A stretch of 64,000 nt of DNA, taken from Paenibacillus foliorum (GTDB lineage Bacteria > Bacillota > Bacilli > Paenibacillales > NBRC-103111). A model generated the notes under the pieces. That model was not told where the DNA came from, made no database searches, and saw nothing but the letters and a program-made list of their open reading frames with translations. Positions 41,703-49,512 of the stretch are shown in pieces; the stretch's first letter is position 1; every line of letters begins with the position of its first letter. A program made the translations under genes and the position numbers. The DNA is taken from contig NZ_WHOD01000128.1 in assembly GCF_013141765.1 (NCBI RefSeq), positions 1 to 64,000 of the forward strand, in the 5' to 3' direction.

Positions 41703-42803
41703 CTAACGTCGGTGTGCAGAACCGACCGCTTCCGTTATATGTTTGAAACCATCCTTACGCAGAAGGGTTAATAATCCCTCATTCAAGTGCCGTATTAAAC
41801 CAGGTCCTTCATAAATGAGCGCCGTGTATACTTCTACCAAACTAGCACCGGCACATATTTTGTCATAAGCGTCCTGCGCTGTGAAAATCCCTCCAGATCC
41901 GATAATAGGGAGCTTGCCTTCAGTGGCTGCATATATCGAGTGGATCAAACGAGTGGAACGTTCAGTGAGCGGTCTGCCGCTTAGTCCGCCCATTTCTCCT
42001 TTATGCCGATGCGTCAATCCATCCCTTGAGATCGTTGTATTGGAGGCAATGATGCCTGAAACACCACTTTTGACAATGGTTTGAACCATGTACGAAACTT
42101 CTTCCTCTCGAAGATCAGGAGCTATTTTAACAAGAACAGGCTTGGCTGCCCCTCCCTTTTGTTGATGCTGCAGCTTCATTTCTTCTTGAACGGCATCGAG
42201 CAGCCGCGATAAATCGTCACCATGCTGCAAACTGCGTAAATCCGGAGTATTCGGCGAGCTGATATTCACCACGAAGAAATCGCCATAATTATAAAGCCCT
42301 CGAATGCAGGCACGGTAATCGTCTTCTGCATGCTCGTTTGGCGTAGCTTTGTTTTTCCCAATATTGACAGCTACCGGTATAGTACGTTTGCCTGTTTCCT
42401 GCAAATGCTGCGCCATCGTTTCGATTCCTACATTATTAAAACCCATACGATTGATCAGAGCCACGTCTTCTGGCAGACGGAAAAGCCTCGGCAGTTCGTT
42501 GCCGGCCTGCGGCTTCGGTGTAACCGTACCAACCTCCATAAATCCGAAGCCTATGCTCGAAAAGCCAGTAACAGCCTTTGCATTCTTATCCAAACCTGCA
42601 GCCAATCCGACAGGATTAGCGAAGGGAATTCCCCACAATTCGGTTCTTAATTCAGGATATTCTGGGACCGCGTATAGTCCTCTAAGCAGCTCCTTACCTC
42701 CTGGAAATTTCGAAACTGCGTGAAGGCCATCTATTGTAAGATGATGCGCCTTTTCAGGATCCATTGAAAATAAAATCGGTTTAGCTATCTTTTTATAAAG
42801 CAT
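41703..42803 (-). CDS. pyrD: Dihydroorotate dehydrogenase (quinone), class 2
   Basis: Fourth step of pyrimidine synthesis, linked to the respiratory quinone pool. Length 366 aa with the N-terminal membrane-associating helices (YKKIAKPILFSMDPEKAHHLT) that define class 2. Seen: GLAAGLDKNAKAV, NRMGFNNVG, VNISSPNTPDLR (class 2 uses Ser as the base, here in NISSPNTP), KIAPDL, and GSGGIFTAQDAY. ATG at 42803 has GGGGGAG 7 nt upstream. The presence of a class 2 enzyme, rather than the class 1B enzyme of the B. subtilis pyr operon, is normal for Paenibacillus-like genomes. First gene of the operon. Confidence 0.95.
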   Translation of the reverse strand: MLYKKIAKPILFSMDPEKAHHLTIDGLHAVSKFPGGKELLRGLYAVPEYPELRTELWGIPFANPVGLAAGLDKNAKAVTGFSSIGFGFMEVGTVTPKPQAGNELPRLFRLPEDVALINRMGFNNVGIETMAQHLQETGKRTIPVAVNIGKNKATPNEHAEDDYRACIRGLYNYGDFFVVNISSPNTPDLRSLQHGDDLSRLLDAVQEEMKLQHQQKGGAAKPVLVKIAPDLREEEVSYMVQTIVKSGVSGIIASNTTISRDGLTHRHKGEMGGLSGRPLTERSTRLIHSIYAATEGKLPIIGSGGIFTAQDAYDKICAGASLVEVYTALIYEGPGLIRHLNEGLLTLLRKDGFKHITEAVGSAHRR

Positions 42804-42959
42804 ATGTCTCTCCCCCACGAACGTTAAGTGCTCTCTCTGAACAGTTTATCGTTTTATGCAGGAAAAATAAAGAGGACATGTCTTGTAAAATCATCTGTTT
42901 AAATGGGTACATTATGATAAAATATTCCTAAATCCATTTAAAAGGCAGGGCTGATCCCT

Positions 42960-43097
42960 ATGCAGCGTAAAAAACCAACTTATTTGCAGCAGCGTAAACC
43001 AAAAGACGAGGTCAACAAAAAACTTTTAATTTGGGTGGGCTGCGTATTCGCGGCAGTAATCATTGCCATGACTGTATTATTGCTATTGAATAAATAA
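42960..43097 (+). CDS. 45-residue tail-anchored membrane protein
   Basis: A basic N-terminus (MQRKKPTYLQQRKPKDEVNK) followed by a transmembrane helix (LLIWVGCVFAAVIIAMTVLLLL). GGCAGGG precedes the ATG by 9-12 nt, and a clear terminator follows the stop. I do not recognise the family; it looks like a real small gene divergent from pyrD. Confidence 0.65.
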   Translation: MQRKKPTYLQQRKPKDEVNKKLLIWVGCVFAAVIIAMTVLLLLNK

Positions 43098-43133
43098 ATG
43101 CCCCATCGCTCAAACTCAAAAATTCAAACAACA

Positions 43134-43172
43134 AAGAAGGATGCCAGGCTATAACTCCTGATATCCTTTTTT
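43134..43172 (+). terminator. Terminator of the 45-residue protein gene
   Basis: AAGGATGCCAGG - loop - CCTGATATCCTT followed by TTTTTT; imperfect stem but a good U tract. Confidence 0.75.
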
Positions 43173-43217
43173 TCACGTTCTATCGTTACCTATTATTTAA
43201 TTACTAGACCCTTCGGA

Positions 43218-44681
43218 TTAATCCAGCCATTTGTATACTTTCCCAGGATTCATTTCATTGCTGTTAAGAGGCAACCTAAATACTGGCTCACCCCGCTTGA
43301 TTTCAGAAGGCAGAAGGCCTTTTCCAATCGTTACAGAGGTGCCTAATGGAACCATATCAAACAATTCCTCGACATCCTCCTGAAGCATGCGGATACAGCC
43401 CAATGATTGATCCTTCTCAATGCTTGAAGGCTTGTTAGTCCCGTGGATGGCATACAAAGTATCCGAAAGCGCCATGCCTCTGCTGCCAAAGTCCCCATTG
43501 GATTTCCCATTTGGATTCCGAACCTTTTCCGATATCTCGAACGTGCCTTCCGGTGTTTTATTAGCTCCTAAGCCTACCGGATAACTGCGCACAATCATCT
43601 GGCCGCTTATAACCGCCAATCGGTGGTTTGTCTTATCAATAACGATTCGAATAGGTTCAGTCAACGGTTTCATAAGTCCACTTGGACCTGATAAAGGTTT
43701 AGTAGAATCAGATCCCCCAGAGCCAATACTTGCTGTTTCAGGCGCAGAGCCAGGACTTGTCACCGATTGATTCTTACTTTGCAGATCAGGCGAATCAGTT
43801 GTTATCAGTTCCTTCTGTTGATCGTATAGCTGCTGCATGAAAGGTGTAATACCAGGTAATACATTCTGTGGATAAGGCTTATTCAATGCTTGCAGCTCTT
43901 CAGGTGGTTGACCATTTTTCCGCGTGTAAGCAGCTATCGCTGATCGAAGAACGAGCTCCTGCTCTCGTTGTCCGGCCCAGGATTGATAAATCGCGCGCGC
44001 TTTCGTGGAATCAGTAGGCTGACAGCTGCAGCTTTCCGCATCATGGTAGTATATTTGCTGCTGGGCGGCATCTTGCTTGCCCTCGACGGAAAGCAATAAA
44101 TCTGGAGGCTTCAGCCACGAGATCCACTTACCATCATCCGTTGGCTTACCATAGGCTAATATCGCATAGCTGTTCAATCGTTCTTTAATCAGCATTTCCT
44201 GTAAGGCTGCACCTACATTTTCTTTATTTTTACCGGCCGTCACATAATAGACCTTTGTTTGTTCAACCAGTGCCGTGCTTACATCCTGGGGAAGTGACGA
44301 AATGCTGGATATGGGCTGCGAACTAGGCTGAAATGGTGGTAAATAGGCAATCGCTGCTAGAACCAGCGCGGTTAGGGCAGCTACTCGTAAGCGGTTAAGC
44401 CAGCGTTTTCTCATTACTCTATGTTCCCATTGCTTCAACGACTGAAGGGATTCCTGAGAAACGGGAATAGCTTTATTCTCGAAGGCTTCGTAAACCTCCC
44501 CTGCTTGTGAATAGCAATACAACGCTTTACCGCGTTTACCTTGAGCATCATATTCGCGACCCAACAAATACCAGGCCATTTTATTATTCGGGTGCTCACG
44601 CACATATTTTTTCAAATGAAGTGGATCTTCTTGATGCTTAAAAAATTGTTTTAGCTGCTCCTCATGCTCTTTTTCCTTCAT
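43218..44681 (-). CDS. L,D-transpeptidase (YkuD domain) with TPR-like N-terminus and membrane anchor
   Basis: A 487-aa cell-wall enzyme. Cytoplasmic N-terminal part with a TPR-like repeat (MAWYLLGREYDAQGKRGKAL, residues 27-46), a transmembrane helix (about 93-112), an extracytoplasmic linker (Ser/Gly/Pro-rich), then the YkuD catalytic domain (about 345-470): IRIVIDKTNHRLAV, GLGANKTPEGTFEI, and the active-site motif HGTNKPSSIEKDQSLGCIRM with catalytic Cys. It would form 3-3 cross-links or anchor proteins in the wall. Type II topology with a TPR inside the cell is uncommon. ATG at 44681 has GGAAGGGA upstream; a GTG at 44708 is less likely. Confidence 0.9.
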   Translation of the reverse strand: MKEKEHEEQLKQFFKHQEDPLHLKKYVREHPNNKMAWYLLGREYDAQGKRGKALYCYSQAGEVYEAFENKAIPVSQESLQSLKQWEHRVMRKRWLNRLRVAALTALVLAAIAYLPPFQPSSQPISSISSLPQDVSTALVEQTKVYYVTAGKNKENVGAALQEMLIKERLNSYAILAYGKPTDDGKWISWLKPPDLLLSVEGKQDAAQQQIYYHDAESCSCQPTDSTKARAIYQSWAGQREQELVLRSAIAAYTRKNGQPPEELQALNKPYPQNVLPGITPFMQQLYDQQKELITTDSPDLQSKNQSVTSPGSAPETASIGSGGSDSTKPLSGPSGLMKPLTEPIRIVIDKTNHRLAVISGQMIVRSYPVGLGANKTPEGTFEISEKVRNPNGKSNGDFGSRGMALSDTLYAIHGTNKPSSIEKDQSLGCIRMLQEDVEELFDMVPLGTSVTIGKGLLPSEIKRGEPVFRLPLNSNEMNPGKVYKWLD

Positions 44682-44745
44682 CCAATCCCTTCCTTCCACC
44701 CTTCCCACTTAATATCGGCTTCTTTTTCAAATTTTTTTAGGGCAG

Positions 44746-44780
44746 AAAAAAACACCATGGTATCGAAGAACCTGGTGCAA
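44746..44780 (-). terminator. HD-GYP gene terminator
   Basis: Minus strand CACCAGGT-TCTTCGAT-ACCATGGTG followed by TTTTTTT, about 30 bp past the HD-GYP stop. Confidence 0.75.
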
Positions 44781-44810
44781 AAAACTATCCTTTATTCAGC
44801 TTATAAAGTC

Positions 44811-45548
44811 TTATTCCACGGGTGCAACGAACGGTCTTACTTCAAACTCATCCCTTAAATAGTTTCTAGTGTGCATAACCTTTTCGAAGGCCATTACAAC
44901 CTGGGGATCAAAATGCGTTCCTTTGCACCGAATAATCTCGATTACTCCATCCTTGTAGCTTCTTCCCTTAGCATAGGGACGATCTGTCGTCATAGCGTCA
45001 AAAGCATCTGACACAGCAACGATCCTTGCGTAGAATGGTATTTCCTCTCCCTGCAATCCTTCCGGATAGCCTGAGCCATCCATCTTCTCATGATGATACA
45101 AAGCTACCTCAGTCGCCTGAATCATCCGTTTTTCCGGCTGCATCTTGGATAATATTCTAGCACCGATTGTTGTATGGGAAATCATAATCTGAAATTCTTC
45201 ATCATTCAGACTGTCAGCCTTCAATAAAACCCGATCCGGAACACCGATTTTACCTATGTCATGCATCAAGGCTGCCCTATAGAAATGTTTGCATTCAATT
45301 TCGGAAATCCCCAGTTCTCTAGCAATCCACAACGAATATAATCCCACTCTTGATGAATGACCTGCCGTATACGGATCTCGGGAATCTAGAGCTAATACTA
45401 GAGAATGGATGACACTAATTGAGAAAGGATCATCCGTTTCGGTTGTGCCTTTCTTCAACTCATCAGTCGATTCCAGTAATAGAGAGAGCTCCTTATTCCG
45501 CTTCTCCAATTCTTCCACTCGATTCTGCAGCTCTTGCATACTGGACAT
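44811..45548 (-). CDS. HD-GYP domain phosphodiesterase
   Basis: A 245-aa protein: N-terminal coiled coil (residues 1-40, LQNRVEELEKRNKELSLLLE) and an HD-GYP domain with GHSSRVGLYS, the HD pair in ALMHDIGKIGVPD, and HHEKMDGSGYPEG (the GYP motif), which hydrolyses cyclic di-GMP in characterised members. No receiver or other sensor domain. ATG at 45548 preceded by GGAGG at 9 nt; an in-frame ATG at 45590 has none. Together with the GGDEF protein at 31.7 kb it indicates c-di-GMP turnover. Own promoter and terminator; monocistronic. Confidence 0.92.
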   Translation of the reverse strand: MSSMQELQNRVEELEKRNKELSLLLESTDELKKGTTETDDPFSISVIHSLVLALDSRDPYTAGHSSRVGLYSLWIARELGISEIECKHFYRAALMHDIGKIGVPDRVLLKADSLNDEEFQIMISHTTIGARILSKMQPEKRMIQATEVALYHHEKMDGSGYPEGLQGEEIPFYARIVAVSDAFDAMTTDRPYAKGRSYKDGVIEIIRCKGTHFDPQVVMAFEKVMHTRNYLRDEFEVRPFVAPVE

Positions 45549-45596
45549 TCGGTCCCGCCTCCAACCTAGTGGGCTTTTGTCTACTATCATAATCCA

Positions 45597-45652
45597 AAAG
45601 ACCTATAATGTGAAGAGCAGAACCCTCTGCTTTTCAACACTATAGGTCTTTC
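45597..45652. terminator. Long terminator after the NHL gene
   Basis: AAAGACCTATA...AAGAGCAGA pairs with TCTGCT...TATAGGTCTTT around CCC; about 23 bp of mostly paired stem. It separates the cyclase/FecR/NHL operon from the HD-GYP gene. Confidence 0.8.
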
Positions 45653-45685
45653 AGAAGCGAAGCCAAAAGGAACTATTAATGTAAA

Positions 45686-47284
45686 TTAACGAAGAATAGC
45701 AGTCCTGGCAGCATCACTCCACTGGACGTTCAAACCTATTTGTTCAGCGAAGAAACGTACGGGTACATAAGTTGTATCCTCTTTAATGTAAGGAGCTACA
45801 TCTGTTTCCTTCATAACTGCATCATTTCCTTGAACCGTTCTTTTAATACCCGTTTCATCGATATACAGTTCAATGGCAACACCGTCTTTTGACAGTTGAA
45901 CACTGCGTTCTGCATCATTGAAGGTTACTTGGTATCCCAATGCTTCCGTAATGGCTCTGATTGGAACCATAGTTCTGCCTTCCTTAATTTCAGGCTTCAC
46001 ATCAAATTTAATCAATTGTGAACCGTAGACTACCTTCACTTCATCATTCTTTGGAAGGTTTGTCGGTAGACGATACAAACTAATCTTACGCAGCTTATTG
46101 TTGCTAGCATCTGCTACAAAGATGCTTCCATCCTTTGAAACAGCCACATCGGAAGGATTTCTTAACTGTGCGCTGCGATCAGCACCGTCAGCTTCTCCTC
46201 CACGGAGATTTGCTGCTCCGGCTATTGTGGATACTTGACCGTTTAGTAAATAGCGAATCGAATGATTATTGCTATCCGCAATTAGAAGACCGCCTTCATC
46301 CGTAACTGCAATACCCTGTGGAGAATTAAACAAAGCTTTGTCAGCAGACCCATCTGCAAAGTCACCAGCAGCATATAAATCTGACTTGCCGTATAATCCA
46401 GTTTTCGTATCATTTAAGCTGCTGCCAGCAACCGTTGATACCGTGTTCTTCTGAAGATCAATATAACGAATTCTTTGATTACCCGTATCACTTACATATA
46501 GATTTCCTTTGCTATCTAGAGCAAGTCCCTTTGGTTCGTTGAATTTAGCAGAAGCTAGGATGCCATCCGCATAATCGCCTGATTGAATCACTTGTCCGGG
46601 CGTAACCTCGATAAGACGGCCAGACAAAGCATTTAATGTCTTTACCTGTCCACTTGGACTGATGCTTCGAATTAAATGATTCAATGTATCAGCAACATAG
46701 ATAGTCCCATCTGCTGCTACAGCAACATCGGAAGGATTGTAGAAGGTAGCCTCCATTCCAGTAGCATCCTTCATTCCTATAAGACCGTTACCTGCAAGGG
46801 TAATAACTTGACCCGAAGGTGTAATTTTACGGATTGCGTTGTTACCTGCATCAGCAACAAATACATTTCCTTGGCTGTCAACCGTTAGGCCAGCGGGATT
46901 TTGGAAAAATGATTCTTCCTTGATACCGTCATATCTTCCACCGATCGGAAAACCTTTACTGTCTTTTTTTAAGCTAAGCCCGGCATAGGTGCTTACTTGA
47001 TTGTCCTTGACCAAACGCAGTAAATGATTGCGAGTGTCGACGACTAGCAAAGAATCATTAGGCAAAATAGCGATACCTGAAGGACTGCGGAACGTGGACG
47101 AAAGTGCAGCCCCATTCTCAGCGCTGAAATCCCCGATTCCAGCAACCGTTGTAACATCAGTCAATATCTGGTTATTGCTGCCCTTAACACTATCTGAGGA
47201 TAACGATGCTCCCCACGCTGTAGTACTGCTCATTAGGACCGATGCTAGAATACTTAGAGCAACGAGCTTGCTTACTTTTTTCAT
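45686..47284 (-). CDS. Exported NHL-repeat protein with copper-amine-oxidase-N stalk domain
   Basis: A 532-aa secreted protein. Signal peptide (LVALSILASVLMSSTTAWGA, about residues 6-25), then at least five NHL repeats, e.g. FRSPSGIAILPNDSLLVVDT, FQNPAGLTVDSQGNVFVADA and FNEPKGLALDSKGNLYVSDT, giving a six-bladed propeller. The C-terminal 115 residues are a CuAO-N/stalk domain (VPIRAITEALGYQVTFND, VPVRFFAEQIGLNVQWSD), common on Paenibacillus surface proteins and thought to bind the wall. Third gene of the operon, 25 bp after the FecR gene. GGGGAACCAT precedes the ATG. Confidence 0.88.
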   Translation of the reverse strand: MKKVSKLVALSILASVLMSSTTAWGASLSSDSVKGSNNQILTDVTTVAGIGDFSAENGAALSSTFRSPSGIAILPNDSLLVVDTRNHLLRLVKDNQVSTYAGLSLKKDSKGFPIGGRYDGIKEESFFQNPAGLTVDSQGNVFVADAGNNAIRKITPSGQVITLAGNGLIGMKDATGMEATFYNPSDVAVAADGTIYVADTLNHLIRSISPSGQVKTLNALSGRLIEVTPGQVIQSGDYADGILASAKFNEPKGLALDSKGNLYVSDTGNQRIRYIDLQKNTVSTVAGSSLNDTKTGLYGKSDLYAAGDFADGSADKALFNSPQGIAVTDEGGLLIADSNNHSIRYLLNGQVSTIAGAANLRGGEADGADRSAQLRNPSDVAVSKDGSIFVADASNNKLRKISLYRLPTNLPKNDEVKVVYGSQLIKFDVKPEIKEGRTMVPIRAITEALGYQVTFNDAERSVQLSKDGVAIELYIDETGIKRTVQGNDAVMKETDVAPYIKEDTTYVPVRFFAEQIGLNVQWSDAARTAILR

Positions 47285-47309
47285 ATGGTTCCCCTTCCCG
47301 ATTCAAACC

Positions 47310-49412
47310 TTACTTTGTAACAGTAATCGATTTGGGAGTCGTAAACTCCGCAACGGTAGCGCCGTTTTTATTTACAACCTTGACATAAACAAGATCTACT
47401 TTTGTTGAACCTGTTGCATTCGGCGAGAAGGTCAACGGAATTGACACCAAAGCCTTTGTCCCTACTACTGTAATATTATTAATTTCAGCGGTTGAAGTAG
47501 ATGCTTCGAATTGAGAAGCGGCGTAAATTAGTTCATACTGAGTATTTCCAATATGTTGATTCAATGTTTCAGCTGATATGTCGGCTCCGTCAAACACCGT
47601 ATTCGGTGTGTCTGTAAGCTCTTTTGGACCTATGTAGCTCAATGTATTGTTATAAACCAAGTGAGCTTGAACCGCATAAAACTCTTTAGCCTTCGGGAAA
47701 TTGGCCATCGACAATTGCAAAGTTACCGTATTAGCATCTTTGCTTGCCTGAGTAAACAGAACGTCCGGTATTTGAACCGTTATTGTCGGAATAACAACAG
47801 AAGTACTATATCTGCCGCCACTTTCTGCACGAGCCGTTAAATTATAAATTCCATTCTGAAGAGGTAAAGAGAATATGGATTCTAGCTCACCTTTGCCAGG
47901 AAGAGTGGCAACAACCGTGTCTCCATTCAGGATTTCTATGTTTGAACCTGTGGCTGCCGTTAGTTTTACTTCCACATTTCCTGTTGTATTGGTTGTATTC
48001 GCTGTCGGATTCACCAATACCGGCGGCTTCACACTAATAGTGCTTGGTCTATTCGGTGATGGTGATGGTGTAGGCGATGGTGTAGGTGTAGGAGCAGGTT
48101 CATTTCCTGTAGAACCATTCTTTTCCGCTTCGTAACGCTTCTTCTCTTCTTCGCTCAGCTTGCTGAGATATTCGGTTTCCGCTTTTTGTTTAGCAGCTTC
48201 AATTGCTTTCTTATTTTCTTCTTCAATTCGCTTTTTTTCTTTTTCCATTGCTTCTAAGGCAGCTTTAAATTTTTCCAACTTTTCCTTTTCAAGCCTTTGT
48301 TTCGCTTCTAGCTCTGCTTGCTTTTTCGCATTTAATTTCTCAAGCTCAGCTTTTTTTAGTCGTTCCATTTCAGCGTCGACACCCGCAGTCTTATCCAAAG
48401 GCACTACTTTATTTAAATCCAGCTTTTTCTGATCGTCATCAATTTTCTTGTTGGCTTCCGAAATGAGAGCATTCATTTCAGCTGTACTAATTTTATTTTG
48501 TGCCAATGCTGCTTTAGCAATATTTCCAATTAGATTATCTAAGTTTTGGCTGACTTTATCTAGAGTGGATTGATCCTTAATGGTCAGAGACGAATCACCG
48601 GTATTGGACTCACCGTTCTCGGCAATCTCTTGTTTCTTAGCAGCTATAAATTCTTGATTTTCTTTATCAATAAGAGCTTTATTTAGAATGAGAGCTTTAA
48701 TGACTTCTGGAGATGCTGCCCGTATAAATGCATCAATGTCTATAATATCTACTTTTAAATTCAAATCCTTTACTTCATCTCTACTATCCAGATTCAGCTG
48801 TTGAGATGGCAGCAAGATCGTGTTGGCAGTTTCCTGTGTGCCACCTTGCCCGTTGTTTGTAGTTGTTGATGCATCAATCTTCCCTGCCGCCAGAAACACG
48901 GTCATAATTCCGGTTTCAGGATTAATGGATATGCCTAATTGTGTTCCACGAACACCCATGACGGCTGTGGGCGTTTCAACCTCAAATTCATCTTCTGAGC
49001 TTACCAAGGATTTAACCTTAACCCACAATGAACCAGCCCAGGACTTTATTTTAGACGTTTTCCCTGCGCCTTGTTCAGACAGTTCTGCTATGCTAACTTC
49101 CGCATTATCGCTTATCGTAATTTCATCATCATGATCGGCAATTTTTAATACGGCAGAAGAGCTTGCTCCTGTAATAATGACGTCGCCTTCATTTAAGCTC
49201 ATATCTTTGTAGGCGGTGTAAGATTTGGAGCCTCCTGCCTTTTTGACGCTAACGGTTCCATTTACATCTACTAATATTGCCGCTCTAGTTGATTTTGCTT
49301 CTACCGGCTTGGACAGTGTAGTCGATAATAATGAAAATACCATACAAGATGCAACAACTAGCGACAAAAATGATTTCTTTCCATCCATCCTCATTCGCTT
49401 TGAATGTCCCAC
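47310..49412 (-). CDS. Exported FecR-domain protein with coiled coil and cohesin-like domain
   Basis: A 700-aa exported protein. After a signal peptide (FLSLVVASCMVFSLLSTTLS, about residues 15-34) comes a FecR domain (about 50-170: GDVIITGASSSAVLKIADHD, TPTAVMGVRGTQLGISI). Then a long Lys/Glu/Ala coiled coil (about 285-440), a Pro/Thr/Ser linker (PTPTPSPTPSPSP), an Ig-like domain, and a C-terminal cohesin-like domain with QLSMANFPKAKEFYAVQAHL. GTG at 49412 is chosen since GAGGAG lies 6 nt before it and it starts just ahead of the signal peptide; an in-frame ATG at 49511 is almost at the stop of the cyclase gene. FecR here is not next to a sigma factor; it follows a CHASE2 cyclase. Confidence 0.85.
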   Translation of the reverse strand: MGHSKRMRMDGKKSFLSLVVASCMVFSLLSTTLSKPVEAKSTRAAILVDVNGTVSVKKAGGSKSYTAYKDMSLNEGDVIITGASSSAVLKIADHDDEITISDNAEVSIAELSEQGAGKTSKIKSWAGSLWVKVKSLVSSEDEFEVETPTAVMGVRGTQLGISINPETGIMTVFLAAGKIDASTTTNNGQGGTQETANTILLPSQQLNLDSRDEVKDLNLKVDIIDIDAFIRAASPEVIKALILNKALIDKENQEFIAAKKQEIAENGESNTGDSSLTIKDQSTLDKVSQNLDNLIGNIAKAALAQNKISTAEMNALISEANKKIDDDQKKLDLNKVVPLDKTAGVDAEMERLKKAELEKLNAKKQAELEAKQRLEKEKLEKFKAALEAMEKEKKRIEEENKKAIEAAKQKAETEYLSKLSEEEKKRYEAEKNGSTGNEPAPTPTPSPTPSPSPNRPSTISVKPPVLVNPTANTTNTTGNVEVKLTAATGSNIEILNGDTVVATLPGKGELESIFSLPLQNGIYNLTARAESGGRYSTSVVIPTITVQIPDVLFTQASKDANTVTLQLSMANFPKAKEFYAVQAHLVYNNTLSYIGPKELTDTPNTVFDGADISAETLNQHIGNTQYELIYAASQFEASTSTAEINNITVVGTKALVSIPLTFSPNATGSTKVDLVYVKVVNKNGATVAEFTTPKSITVTK

Positions 49413-49512
49413 ATTAAATCTCCTCTCATCTCTATCATTCATTTTCAACGAATTATTCACTCTCTTGATTGTAATTTGATAGTTTTCAATAAGCAATGCA
49501 AAATTTGACACA

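Noticed and set aside
43021-43130. Short-repeat or sRNA signal after the 45-codon gene
   Set aside because: The only structure is an ordinary terminator (43134-43172).
48160-48432. Antisense frame over the FecR coiled coil
   Set aside because: Shadow of Lys/Glu-rich codons, giving a Phe/Ser-rich product with no initiation signal.
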